Position numbers and translations under genes: made by a program. 64,000 nt of DNA from Hypericibacter sp049323455 (GTDB taxonomy: Bacteria; Pseudomonadota; Alphaproteobacteria; Dongiales; Dongiaceae), in NCBI GenBank assembly GCA_049323455.1, contig JBMONF010000011.1, forward strand, positions 1 to 64,000, written 5' to 3'. A model generated the notes under the pieces. It made no database searches and had not been told where the DNA came from. It worked only from the letters and a program-made list of their open reading frames with translations. Shown here piece by piece: positions 19,533 through 28,758 of the stretch. Each line of letters starts with the position of its first letter. Positions within the stretch are counted from its first letter, which is position 1.

Positions 19533-21932
19533 TCAATTCCGCAGCGGCTTGCCGGTCTCGAGCATGTGCTCCATGCGCGCGAGCGTTGGCGCGGTGCGGA
19601 TCAGCGCCATGAAGCCCTCGGCCGCGAGCTTGCGCAGAGCCTCCTCGTCGGTCTGCAGCTCGGGGTCGGCCGCCTTGCCGCCGGTCAGGAGCTCGGCCAG
19701 CGCAGCGGCCACGACACAGTCGTGCGGCGTCGCCTTGCCGGCCAGGAAGAAATTCTCGACCGCGAGCTCGAGCGCGGCGCGTCCCGAAGGGCCGGGCAGC
19801 GCGAACAGGGGCGGCTCGGGCGGCTTGTAGCCCTTGGCCAGTTCGAGCGCCTTGGCCTTGGCTGTAGCCAAGAGCCGCTCGCGGTTCATGACGATTTCGT
19901 CCTCAGGCCGGAGGAATCCCAGCTCGCGCGCCTCGGCCGCCGACTTCGACACCTTGGCCATCGAGATGGTTTCGAAGGCGCGCGTCACGGGCGGCATCGG
20001 TCCGCCCGGCCGGCCGGGCGCCTTGGTATAGCGGTCGAGCAGCTCGTGGGCGCCGCCCCAGCCGGGAATGAGCCCGACGCCGACCTCGACGAGGCCGATG
20101 TAGCTCTCGGCATGGGCGACGACGCGGCTGGCATGGAGCAGGATCTCGCAGCCCCCGCCCAAGGCCATGCCGGCGGGGGCGGCCACAGTCGGGAAGGGCG
20201 CGTATTTGAGCGCCTTCAGGATGGCGAGGCCGTCCTTGACGAGGCCCTCGATCATGGGCCAGAGCCCGATATTGGCGGCGAAGAGGGCGAGGCCCAGATT
20301 GGCGCCGACCGAGAACTGGTCGGCTTCGTTGTAGATGACGAGCGCCTTGAAGCGCTTCGGCACGAGGCCGATCGCTTCCTTGATGAGGCCCAGGATCTCG
20401 GCATCGAGCGCGTTCATCTTGCTATGGAACTCGAGGCAGGCGATGCCGTCGCCGATATCCCACAGGCTGGCTGAGCCGTTTTTCGCGACGGGCTCGCCCG
20501 CGCGCTTCACATCCTCCAGCAGCAGCACGCCCGCGGGGCGCTCGACGGGATGATGCTTGCCGTCGAGCCCGAGGGCCGTGAGCCGGCCGCCCTCGATCTT
20601 GTAGAAGCCGCCGGCCTTGGCCGCGGATGCCAGCAGCGGCGGCACGGGCTTGCCGTCCTTCTCGAGCTGGCTTGCGAACCAGTCCGCGCCCAGGCGGTCG
20701 ATCAGCTCGAACGGCCCCCATTTCCAGGCATAGCCCAGCCGCATGGCGCGATCGACCGAGACGATGTCGTCGGCGATCTCGGGCACCAGCGAGGCCGCAT
20801 AGGGCAGAAGCTCCGAGAGCACGCGCCAGGCATGGCGCCCGCCGCGGTCGGGATGCTCGACCACGGCGCGCAGGCCCTTCTTGCCGGCCTCCACGCTGTC
20901 GAGCCGCGGTTCCTCCTTGGGCCGGAACGCACCGGTCTCGAGGTCGATCGCCTCGAGCGTCCGGCCGCCCTTCTCGTCCTTGAGCATCCGGTAGAAGCCG
21001 CCCTTGCCCTTGCGGCCCGTATAACCGTCCGCGATCAGCTTCCTGAGCAAGGGGAAGTCGCGCCGGATACGGTGATAGTCGTCGCTCTCAGGCAGGGCCG
21101 CCGCCAGCGCGCCGTCCACATGGGGCTGGAGATCGAGGCCGGTCAAGTCGAGCAGCCCGAACACGCCGGTCTTGGGAATGCCGAGCGGCTTTCCCATGAC
21201 GGCGTCCGCCTCCTCGACCGTGAGGCCGAGGTCGAGGGCCGCGGTCACGGCCGACTGCATCCAATAGACGCCGATGCGGTTGGCGACGAAGCCCGGCGTA
21301 TCCTTGCAGCGCACCACGCCCTTGCCGAGCGCGCGGTCGGCGAAATCCTCGAGCGCGGCGACGGCCTGGCCCCGCGTCTTCTCGCCGGCCACGATCTCGA
21401 GCAGCCGCATATAGCGCGGCGGATTGAAGAAATGGGTGATGGCGAAGTCTTGCGCGAAACTCTCGCCCATGTCGGCGATGAGATCGGAAAGCGGAATGGT
21501 CGAGGTGTTGGAGGAGACGATCGAGCCCTTCTTGCGCACCGTTTCGATCTTGCTGTAGAGCGCGCGCTTGATCTCGATGTTCTCGAGCACGGCCTCGACG
21601 ATCCAGTCCGCGTCGGCGAGCAGGCCCAGATCGTCCTCGGTGTTGCCGGGCGTGATGAGGGCGGCGTTGGCCGGCAGCATCAGGGGTGCCGGCTCGGTCT
21701 TGAGCATGCGCTCGATGGCGCCTCTGGCGATGGCGCTGCGGTCGGGATTGTCCTTCGCCACGATGTCGAGCAGCGCCACGGGCACGCCCGCATTGGCGAT
21801 CTGGGCGGCGATGCCGCTGCCCATCACGCCGGCGCCGATGACGACGGCTTTACGGATCTCCGGGGCTTCGCGGGTTTGGGGCGCCTTGCCGCTCCGCGGC
21901 TCTGGCACCTTGGCGGCTCTGCGCGCGGCCAT
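19533..21932 (-). CDS. Fused 3-hydroxyacyl-CoA dehydrogenase / enoyl-CoA hydratase
   Basis: A 799-residue bifunctional beta-oxidation enzyme. The dehydrogenase part comes first: NAD-binding VVIGAGVMGSGIAAQIANAG at ~29-48, then VSSNTSTIPLSDL and THFFNPPRYMRLLEIV, with a C-terminal dehydrogenase domain to ~400. A crotonase domain follows (~500-720) with ALGGGCEILLHASRVVAHAE (oxyanion hole) and GLVEVGVGLIPGWGG. This order is the reverse of E. coli FadB and matches FadN-like proteins. It hydrates enoyl-CoA and oxidises the 3-hydroxyacyl-CoA. The ribosome site before the ATG is poor, so the first ~25 residues are uncertain. Confidence 0.93.
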   Translation of the reverse strand: MAARRAAKVPEPRSGKAPQTREAPEIRKAVVIGAGVMGSGIAAQIANAGVPVALLDIVAKDNPDRSAIARGAIERMLKTEPAPLMLPANAALITPGNTEDDLGLLADADWIVEAVLENIEIKRALYSKIETVRKKGSIVSSNTSTIPLSDLIADMGESFAQDFAITHFFNPPRYMRLLEIVAGEKTRGQAVAALEDFADRALGKGVVRCKDTPGFVANRIGVYWMQSAVTAALDLGLTVEEADAVMGKPLGIPKTGVFGLLDLTGLDLQPHVDGALAAALPESDDYHRIRRDFPLLRKLIADGYTGRKGKGGFYRMLKDEKGGRTLEAIDLETGAFRPKEEPRLDSVEAGKKGLRAVVEHPDRGGRHAWRVLSELLPYAASLVPEIADDIVSVDRAMRLGYAWKWGPFELIDRLGADWFASQLEKDGKPVPPLLASAAKAGGFYKIEGGRLTALGLDGKHHPVERPAGVLLLEDVKRAGEPVAKNGSASLWDIGDGIACLEFHSKMNALDAEILGLIKEAIGLVPKRFKALVIYNEADQFSVGANLGLALFAANIGLWPMIEGLVKDGLAILKALKYAPFPTVAAPAGMALGGGCEILLHASRVVAHAESYIGLVEVGVGLIPGWGGAHELLDRYTKAPGRPGGPMPPVTRAFETISMAKVSKSAAEARELGFLRPEDEIVMNRERLLATAKAKALELAKGYKPPEPPLFALPGPSGRAALELAVENFFLAGKATPHDCVVAAALAELLTGGKAADPELQTDEEALRKLAAEGFMALIRTAPTLARMEHMLETGKPLRN

Positions 21933-21982
21933 GGCTTAGAGCTTCGCAAAAGGAGGCTGCGGATTCTGAAGCATTATGTATT

Positions 21983-22073
21983 CCTCTTTATCGTCATTCC
22001 CGCGAAAGCGGGAATCCATGGTGATGGTACGCTCCGGCTTCGACATGGACCCTCGCTTTCGCGAGGGTGACGG
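21983..22073. repeat. Intergenic palindromic repeat, family B (uninterrupted copy)
   Basis: CGTCATTCCCGCGAAAGCGG, then GGAATCCATGG, and a second hairpin CCCTCGCTTTCGCGAGGG ending in TGACGG. It serves as the uninterrupted reference for the nested copies at 19.4 and 50.0 kb. Confidence 0.75.
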
Positions 22074-22114
22074 ATGAGTGGTTTCGATATCCGGCTTCAT
22101 TTCGACGTGCGCTT

Positions 22115-23254
22115 TCACACCGCCTCGAGGATGGTGGCGATGCCCTGGCCGCCGCCGATGCATTGGGTCGCGAGCGCGAACTCCTTGCCCTCGCGTTTCA
22201 GGAGCTGCGCCGCCTTGCCGGTGATGCGGGCCCCCGTGGCGCCGAGCGGATGGCCCAGCGCGATGGCGCCGCCGTCGAGATTGGTCTTGTCGAGGTCGAG
22301 CTCGAGCTCGTCGGCGCAGGCGAGCACCTGCACCGCGAAGGCCTCGTTGAGCTCGACCACATCGATGTCGGAGAGCGCGAGCTTGGCGCGCGCGAGCGCC
22401 TTCTTCGTGGCCGCGACCGGGCCGATGCCCATGATCTCGGGCGCGCAGCCGGCGACCGCGATGCTCTTGATGCGCGCGAGTGGCTTGAGCCCGTGCGCCT
22501 TGGCATAGTCCTCGGCGGCGACCACCACGGCCGAGGCGCCGTCGGTCAAGGGCGAGGAGGTGCCGGCCGTGACCGTGCCGCTGGCCTCGAAGGCGGGCTT
22601 CAGGCCCTTGAGGCCTTCGAGCGTGGTGTCGGGGCGGATGCAGCCATCCTTGGCGACGAGATCGTTGCCCGAGCCCACGGGCGCGATCTCGGGATCGAGC
22701 TTGCCTGCGGCCTGTGCCGCGGCCGCGCGTTGCTGGCTCTTTAGCGCGAATTCCTCCTGGCGCTCGCGCGAGATCTTGTATTTGCGAACCAGGTTTTCGG
22801 CCGTGATCCCCATCGCCATATAGGCGCCGGGCACGCGCTCCATCAGGCCCGGATGCGGCAGCGGATTGAACCCCATCATCGGCACGCGGCTCATGGACTC
22901 GATGCCGGCGCAGACGAAGAGATCGCCCGCTCCGAGCGCGATGGCGCCGGCCGCGTTGTGGATGCCCTGCATGGAAGAGCCGCAGAAGCGGTTGACGGTG
23001 GCGCCGGCCACGCTCTGCGGCAGGCCGGCCAGGAGCACGGTGAGGCGTGCCACATTCAGGCCCTGCTCGCCCTCCGGGAAGGCGCAGCCCATGAAGAGGT
23101 CCTCGATGTCCTCGGTCGGCACGCCCGCCCGCTCGATCACGGCCTTGACCGCCGTGGCGGCGAGGTCGTCCGGCCGCACGCGGGCGAGCGCCCCCTTGTG
23201 CGCGAAGTGGAACGGGGTGCGGGCATAGCCGACGATGACGGCGCTGCGGGTCAT
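22115..23254 (-). CDS. fadA: Acetyl-CoA acyltransferase (thiolase)
   Basis: A 379-residue thiolase for the last beta-oxidation step, cleaving 3-ketoacyl-CoA with CoA. Nucleophilic Cys in VNRFCGSSMQGIHNAAG (~residue 88), the VELNEAFAVQVLAC block, the His motif GGAIALGHPLGATGARI, and the second Cys in QCIGGGQGIATI are all present. The ATG at 23254 overlaps the ligase stop by 4 nt (ATGA), so it is translationally coupled to that gene. The frame stays open far upstream, but that part is an alternate frame of the ligase. Confidence 0.95.
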   Translation of the reverse strand: MTRSAVIVGYARTPFHFAHKGALARVRPDDLAATAVKAVIERAGVPTEDIEDLFMGCAFPEGEQGLNVARLTVLLAGLPQSVAGATVNRFCGSSMQGIHNAAGAIALGAGDLFVCAGIESMSRVPMMGFNPLPHPGLMERVPGAYMAMGITAENLVRKYKISRERQEEFALKSQQRAAAAQAAGKLDPEIAPVGSGNDLVAKDGCIRPDTTLEGLKGLKPAFEASGTVTAGTSSPLTDGASAVVVAAEDYAKAHGLKPLARIKSIAVAGCAPEIMGIGPVAATKKALARAKLALSDIDVVELNEAFAVQVLACADELELDLDKTNLDGGAIALGHPLGATGARITGKAAQLLKREGKEFALATQCIGGGQGIATILEAV

Positions 23255-24984
23255 GCGGGTTTCCTTTCGGCGGAGCTCTCGGCCATGAGGCGTTTCTTGT
23301 CGATCTTGCCGACGGCGGTCTTGGGCAGCGCGTCGCGGAACTCGTAGAGCTTGGGCAGCTCGATCGGCGACAGCTTGTCGGCAAGGAAGCGGGTGAGGTC
23401 GGTGTCGGCGATGGTCTTGCCGGGCTTCGTCACCACGAAGGCCTTCACGGTCTGGCCGCGATAGGCGTCGGCGATGCCGACCACGGCGCAGTCGGCCACG
23501 TCGGGATGGCGATAGATCGCCTCCTCGACCACGCGCGGATAGACCTTGTAGCCGCCGGCATTGATCATGTCCTTGAGCCGGTCGGTGATGAAGCAGTAGC
23601 CGTCCGGATCGAGATAGCCGACATCGCCGGTGCGGAAGGCGTGGTCGATGAAGGCGGCTGCCGTCTCGTCGGGGCGCTTCCAGTAGCCCGCCATCACCTG
23701 CGGCCCGCGCACGCAGATCTCGCCATGCTCGCCCTGGCGCAGCAGCCGGTGGGGCGGCTCGGCCTCGCGGATCTCGACCACCGTGCCGGGATAAGGCAGC
23801 CCGACCGAGCCCGGCCTTCCCTCTTCGAGCGGCGGGTTGCAGCACACCACCGGCGAGGCTTCCGAGAGGCCGTAGCCCTCGACCAGCTTGGCCTGGGTGA
23901 TGGTCTCGAAGCGCTTGCGCACCTCCTCGGGCAGCGGGGCCCCGCCCGAGATGCAGAACTCGAGCGAGGAGAGGTCGTAGTCGGCGATGCGCGGATGGTT
24001 GTTGATCGCGGTGAAGAGCGTCGGCACGCCGGCAAACGCGGTCGGCTTCTTGGCGTGGATGGTCTTGAGCAGCCCTTTCAATTCGAAGCGCGGCAACAGG
24101 ATCATCTCGGCGCCGACCACGAGGCTCCAGTTCATCACCACCGTCATGGCGAAGACGTGAAAGAGCGGCAGCACGCCCAGCATGCGCTCCTGCTTGTCCG
24201 CGCTGTCGTCGCCGACCGGAAACCACAGCCGGCATTGCTGCGCATTGATATAGACGTTGGCGTGGGTGAGCATGGCGCCCTTGGGCACGCCGGTGGTACC
24301 GCCGGTATATTGCAGCAACGCCAGCGCGCGCTCGGGATCGATCTCGGGCGGCTCGAACCCGCCCTCGTTGTCGATCAGTTCGGAGAAGGCCACATGCCGC
24401 TCGTCCCTGGGCGGCGCCACGAGGTGGCGGCGCATGGCGAGCTGATAGAACCAGCGCTTGGGCCGCGGCAGGGCTTCGGCCATCGGGCAGACGATCAGGC
24501 GCTCGAGCCGGGTCTCGCCCAGGAGCGGGTCGAGCTTGCCGTAGAGCGCCGCCAGATCGAGCGTGGCGATGACGTCGGTCTCGGAATCCTCGATCTGGTG
24601 GCGGATCTCGTCCGGCGCGTAGAGCGGGTTGAAGTTGACGACCGTGGCGCCGGTCTTGAGCGCCGCGTGATAGAGGATCACGAAATAGGGGCAGTTCGGC
24701 AGGAACAGCCCGAGCTTGATGCCGGGCCCGACGCCGATGCGGGCGAGGCCCGTGGCGGCGCGGTCGACCAGCTGTCCCAGCTCGGCATAGCTCGTGCGCC
24801 GGCCGAGGAAATCGATGGCGGGCTTGTCGGGCCAGCGCCGCACCGCCTCGTCGAGGAGCGCGTAGACCGGCTTGGGCTCGATCACCGCGCCCCAATCCAC
24901 GTCCTTGGGATAGCTCTTGAGCCAGGCATAGGCGGGCCGGCCTTGGGGAGGCCGAGCCTCGGAGGGGACGAGCGGTGCCGTCAT
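23251..24984 (-). CDS. fadD: Long-chain fatty acid-CoA ligase
   Basis: A 577-residue member of the ANL adenylating superfamily that activates fatty acids to acyl-CoA. The P-loop-like AMP motif LLQYTGGTTGVPKGAMLTH is intact. Further motifs are VEGYGLSEASPVVCCNPP, the hinge FITDRLKDMINAGGYKVYP, and the C-terminal catalytic Lys region LPKTAVGKIDKKRL. First gene of the minus-strand beta-oxidation cluster. Substrate chain length cannot be determined by eye. Confidence 0.95.
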   Translation of the reverse strand: MTAPLVPSEARPPQGRPAYAWLKSYPKDVDWGAVIEPKPVYALLDEAVRRWPDKPAIDFLGRRTSYAELGQLVDRAATGLARIGVGPGIKLGLFLPNCPYFVILYHAALKTGATVVNFNPLYAPDEIRHQIEDSETDVIATLDLAALYGKLDPLLGETRLERLIVCPMAEALPRPKRWFYQLAMRRHLVAPPRDERHVAFSELIDNEGGFEPPEIDPERALALLQYTGGTTGVPKGAMLTHANVYINAQQCRLWFPVGDDSADKQERMLGVLPLFHVFAMTVVMNWSLVVGAEMILLPRFELKGLLKTIHAKKPTAFAGVPTLFTAINNHPRIADYDLSSLEFCISGGAPLPEEVRKRFETITQAKLVEGYGLSEASPVVCCNPPLEEGRPGSVGLPYPGTVVEIREAEPPHRLLRQGEHGEICVRGPQVMAGYWKRPDETAAAFIDHAFRTGDVGYLDPDGYCFITDRLKDMINAGGYKVYPRVVEEAIYRHPDVADCAVVGIADAYRGQTVKAFVVTKPGKTIADTDLTRFLADKLSPIELPKLYEFRDALPKTAVGKIDKKRLMAESSAERKPA

Positions 24985-25188
24985 GAGCAGGAGGCCGTCA
25001 TGAGCGTGGTCCCAGGGGACGGTCGCGCCCCAAGCGGGTCGGGCGGCCCCGACTCCGAACGGTCGGGCGCCATCCGTCCGTCCACTGTGGCGGCTGGCGC
25101 CCCCGAGGGCTAGCCCCTTTGCGAGGGATCGTGAACGGACAAGGTTGCCGATTTCTTTCGAATGCGGACCGTCGGGATCGGGGCGAGG

Positions 25189-25968
25189 TCATGGCCGCCA
25201 TCGCTCGGCCATCCTGGCCAAAGCGCGCACCATCAGCCGTCGCGGCAGCAGGCGGGGCGCAAGCGCCGCGAGCCGGCCTTGCAGCCCCACCACATGCACC
25301 GTCTTGCGCCCCAGCGCCGTCAGGGCTTGGCGCGCCACCCGCTCGGGATCGTCCGTCGTGGCATAGGCCGGCAGGGAAAGCTTCGCGCGCTCGAAGAAGC
25401 GCGTGCGCGTGGCGCCGGGACAGAGCGCCAGCACGTCCACCGGCTCGCGCCGCAACTCGGTCGCCAGCGCCTCGGCATAGGCCAGAAGGAAGCTCTTGCT
25501 GGCGGCGTAGGTCGCCATATAGGGCATGGGGAAGAAGGCGAGCGAGCTCACGACATAGAGCAGGCCTGCGCGCCGCCGCTCGTCTCTCGCGCGCGCGATC
25601 ATGGCCGGCGCCAACGCGCGGGTGAGCGTCACCGGGAGGGAGGCGTTCACCCTTATCATCGCCTCGTCGACGCCGGCGGGACCCTCGAGCGCGCCGCCGA
25701 AGCGGCCGAAGCCGGCATTGTTGACCAGAAGATCGAGCGGTGCGGCGCGCGCCTCATCGAGGACGCGCCCGAGGCCCTCCGCGGTGGCGAGATCGGCAGC
25801 GATCGTCTCGACCTGGCGGCCTTCGGCCCGCAGCGCCGCCGCCAGCCGATCGAGCCGATCGGCATTCCGGCCGGTGAGCCACAGCGCGGTCGAGCGCGGT
25901 AGTGTCCGCGCGATCGCCTCGCCGATGCCGCTCGAGGCCCCGGTGATCAATGCAGCCCGGTATTCCAT
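25189..25968 (-). CDS. Short-chain dehydrogenase/reductase (SDR)
   Basis: A 259-residue classical SDR. The nucleotide motif is ALITGASSGIGEAIART, the structural motif LLVNNAGFGRFG, and the catalytic residues are Ser in YVVSSLAFF and YxxxK in YAASKSFLLAY. The Arg/Asn pattern after the second strand (LTGRNADRL) favours NADP(H). The C-terminal ~45 residues are basic. Substrate unknown. GGAAG upstream of the ATG at 25968 supports this start over an upstream one. Divergent from pgk. Confidence 0.88.
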   Translation of the reverse strand: MEYRAALITGASSGIGEAIARTLPRSTALWLTGRNADRLDRLAAALRAEGRQVETIAADLATAEGLGRVLDEARAAPLDLLVNNAGFGRFGGALEGPAGVDEAMIRVNASLPVTLTRALAPAMIARARDERRRAGLLYVVSSLAFFPMPYMATYAASKSFLLAYAEALATELRREPVDVLALCPGATRTRFFERAKLSLPAYATTDDPERVARQALTALGRKTVHVVGLQGRLAALAPRLLPRRLMVRALARMAERWRP

Positions 25969-26157
25969 CAGGGGCTTCCTCCCTGTTTCGCCTCGGGATT
26001 CTGCCAAAAAGCCGCGCAACCGCGAACCGGACGGCAGGCAATGGCAGGGGCCAATTGCAATCCGGCCCCGGCTTGGGAAATATGCCGGCGCTTCATCCTG
26101 GCGGCCGCCCCTCGCGCTGGCCCGCCTCGTTATCGATCACAGGACGGGTTTTCCACG

Positions 26158-27366
26158 ATGGCTCGCTTTCGCACCCTCGATCAGCTCGACGTCGCCGGCA
26201 AGCGCGTGCTGGTGCGCCTCGATCTCAACGTGCCGGTCAAGGACGGCCGCGTCACCGATCCCACCCGCATCGATCGCTCGGCCGCGACCGTGCAGGCACT
26301 GATCGATCGCGGCGCCAAGGTGATCGTGATGTCGCATTTCGGCCGGCCCGAAGGCAAGCGCGTGGAGGCGATGTCGCTGAAGCCGATCGCCGAGGCCTTG
26401 GGCGTGGCGCTGGGCGGGCGCAAGGTGGCCTTCGCCCCCGATTGCATCGGCCCCAAGGCCGAGCTCGCGGTGGCGGCGCTCCATCCCGGCGAGGTGCTGT
26501 TGCTCGAGAATCTGCGCTTCCATCCCGAGGAGGAGAAGAACGACCGTGCCTTCGCCGAGAAGCTGGCGGCGCTGGGCGACCTCTATGTCAACGACGCCTT
26601 CTCCTGCGCGCATCGCGCCCATGCCTCGACCGAGGCGATCGCGCGGCTGCTGCCGGCGGCGGCGGGCCTGCTGATGCAGGCCGAGCTCGATCACCTGACG
26701 AAGGCGCTGGAGACGCCGCAGCGTCCCGTGGCGGCCATCGTCGGCGGCGCCAAGGTTTCGACCAAGCTCGATCTCTTGGGCAATCTGGTGGAGAAGGTCG
26801 ATCTGCTCGTGATCGGCGGCGGCATGGCCAATACCTTCCTCTTCGCCAGCGGCATCGGTATCGGCAATTCGCTGGCCGAACGCGACATGGCGGAGACTGC
26901 GCGCCAGATCCTCGCCAAGGCCAAGGCCGCGGGCTGCGACGTGATGCTGCCCGAGGACGCGGTGGTGGCCGACAGGCTGGCACCCGGTGTGGAAAGCCAG
27001 GTCGTCGGCATCGATGCCGTGCCGGCCGGCAAGCTCATCCTCGACGTGGGCCCGCGTACCTCTGATGCCATCGCCTTGCGGCTCGAGGGCTGCCGCACGC
27101 TGGTCTGGAACGGGCCGCTCGGCGCCTTCGAGACGCCGCCCTTCGATGCCGGCACCACGCGGCTCGCCGTGCGCGTGGCCGAGCTCACCCGCGAAGGCCG
27201 GCTGCTGTCGGTCGCGGGCGGCGGCGACACGGTGGCGGCTTTGGCCAAGGCCGGCGTGGCCAACGCGCTCACCTACGTCTCGACCGCGGGCGGCGCCTTC
27301 CTCGAATGGCTCGAAGGCAAGACCCTGCCGGGCGTCAAGGCGCTCGAGGACGCGGCGAAGGGTTGA
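26158..27366 (+). CDS. pgk: Phosphoglycerate kinase
   Basis: A 402-residue cytosolic glycolytic enzyme, converting 1,3-bisphosphoglycerate and ADP to 3-phosphoglycerate and ATP. N-terminal signature KRVLVRLDLNVPVKDGRV, substrate loop SHFGRPEGK, hinge AIVGGAKVSTKLDLL, and nucleotide-site GGGDTVAALAKAG near the C-terminus. Length is normal. The ATG at 26158 is where homology begins. It stands alone, without gap or fba next to it. Confidence 0.97.
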   Translation: MARFRTLDQLDVAGKRVLVRLDLNVPVKDGRVTDPTRIDRSAATVQALIDRGAKVIVMSHFGRPEGKRVEAMSLKPIAEALGVALGGRKVAFAPDCIGPKAELAVAALHPGEVLLLENLRFHPEEEKNDRAFAEKLAALGDLYVNDAFSCAHRAHASTEAIARLLPAAAGLLMQAELDHLTKALETPQRPVAAIVGGAKVSTKLDLLGNLVEKVDLLVIGGGMANTFLFASGIGIGNSLAERDMAETARQILAKAKAAGCDVMLPEDAVVADRLAPGVESQVVGIDAVPAGKLILDVGPRTSDAIALRLEGCRTLVWNGPLGAFETPPFDAGTTRLAVRVAELTREGRLLSVAGGGDTVAALAKAGVANALTYVSTAGGAFLEWLEGKTLPGVKALEDAAKG

Positions 27367-27390
27367 CGAGCCCGAAGAAAAGCGGATCGC

Positions 27391-27717
27391 TCAAAGAGCC
27401 ATCGTCAGCAGCACCAGCGTCGCGGCGCCGGCGGCCACGCCCAGGAGCATGTTGCGGCGGGCGAGGAAGAAGGCCGCGAGCGCCACGCCGGCCGCGATCA
27501 GCCGATGGGCCAGCGGCGTGTCGGCCAGCGGGCCCAGCGGCAGCACGATCATGCGGGCGATGAGGCCGGCCAGCATGGCGTAGGCCACGGCCGCGACCCA
27601 GCGGAAGAGCGGGCCGTCGAGCCTGATCCCGCCGCCGAGCGCCACGCCCACGCCGCGCCAGACATAGGTCACGGCGGCGGCGCCGAGCAGCAGCAGCCAG
27701 AGCGAGAGATCGCTCAT
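27391..27717 (-). CDS. azlD: AzlD-family branched-chain amino acid export subunit
   Basis: A 108-residue membrane protein with four hydrophobic segments and the AzlD pattern VTYVWRGVGVALGG near the start (usually 'TY..R..p..l'). It works with AzlC as a branched-chain amino acid or related exporter. Its ATG overlaps the azlC stop by 4 nt. Convergent with pgk. Confidence 0.85.
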   Translation of the reverse strand: MSDLSLWLLLLGAAAVTYVWRGVGVALGGGIRLDGPLFRWVAAVAYAMLAGLIARMIVLPLGPLADTPLAHRLIAAGVALAAFFLARRNMLLGVAAGAATLVLLTMAL

Positions 27718-28487
27718 CGCGCCTCCTCGGCGAGGCCCTCGCGCCGCGCGAGCTGGCGCGCGAGCGGCCGCTCCAGAGCGAAGGCCGCGCTGCCGGCGAC
27801 GAGGCCCGTCAGCAGCAGGCTCCAGTCGGGCGAGACGAGATGGAACAGCGGCCCTGCCACGGCGCCCAGGCCCAGCGGCAGGGCGCGGGCGCGCTGGCCC
27901 ATGTCGATCGCGAACACCAGCATGAAATAGAGCGGGTTCAGGAAGAGGAGCCCCAGGCCCAGCGTGGGCGGCAAGGCCTCTTGCATGAAGAAGCCGGCGG
28001 CGGTCGCCACCATGGCGAAGCTCCATAAGACCAGGGCGAATCCCAGGAAGAAGGGCAGGCGCTGCTCGGGCGGCAGCTGCGGGCAGCGCTGCATGCCGGT
28101 GGCCCAGCCGGTGATGGCGATGAAATGCGCGGCGAAATAGTAGCGCCAGCGCGGCGTGCCGGGATGGCGCAGAAAGGGCATGAGGGAAAGCGTCATCGGC
28201 AGGAGCCGCATGCCGGACAGCCAGACCGCGATCAGGATCGCGGCCGCGGAGGCGCCCACGGCGTAGAGCTCGATCAGCGCCATCTGGCCCGGCAGCGCCC
28301 AGCCGGTGGTGGTGGAGAACAGGCTCAGGCCCAGCGACCAGCCGGCCTGGCGGCAGAGCGAGCCGAAGCCGAGGAACGAGGCGCCCAGCACCAGGGCCGG
28401 CATGCTCGCCGATTCGCGCATGCCGCCGAGAACGGCGGCGCGCCGATGGGCGAAGGCGGTGGGCCGCGCTTTGCTTTTTCGGAGCAT
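27714..28487 (-). CDS. azlC: AzlC-family permease
   Basis: A 257-residue inner-membrane protein with about seven hydrophobic segments. Family features: ASFLGFGSLCRQAGWSLG near the N-terminus, GQMALIELYAVGAS, and YYFAAHFIAITGWA. It pairs with AzlD (4-nt overlap). The substrate is probably branched-chain amino acids, by family only. The first ~25 residues are basic and cytosolic. Confidence 0.88.
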   Translation of the reverse strand: MLRKSKARPTAFAHRRAAVLGGMRESASMPALVLGASFLGFGSLCRQAGWSLGLSLFSTTTGWALPGQMALIELYAVGASAAAILIAVWLSGMRLLPMTLSLMPFLRHPGTPRWRYYFAAHFIAITGWATGMQRCPQLPPEQRLPFFLGFALVLWSFAMVATAAGFFMQEALPPTLGLGLLFLNPLYFMLVFAIDMGQRARALPLGLGAVAGPLFHLVSPDWSLLLTGLVAGSAAFALERPLARQLARREGLAEEAR

Positions 28488-28532
28488 CGACCTCAGATTC
28501 GTGCTTCGACTTCAACCCGTGGTTCCTGGTAG

Positions 28533-28690
28533 CTCTTCTTCGTCAGGCCCGCGCCCCCCGGGTCCCGCCGAAGGCCGGCCCGAGGACAAGCTTGACCGCG
28601 GGCATCCATGTTGGACGCAGGCGCGATGCGGCCTCGTCTCGTACAGCCATGGATCGCCGGGTCAAGCCCGGCGATGACAAGAAAGGGGGC
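28533..28690. repeat. Family B palindrome, nested variant
   Basis: The outer arms GTCAGGCCCGCG (from ~28542) and GCGGGCATCCATG (28598-28610) are separated by about 45 nt containing GGGTCCCGCCGAAGGCCGGCCC. A further GCCGGGTCAAGCCCGGC hairpin follows at ~28658-28674. It fills the divergent gap between azlC and the sorbosone-dehydrogenase-like gene. Confidence 0.5.
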
Positions 28691-28758
28691 CGAGTGTTGG
28701 AACCAGCGCGTCAGGACAATCAGATCTCGGAATTGGATCATAGCCGAGGATCGCACCC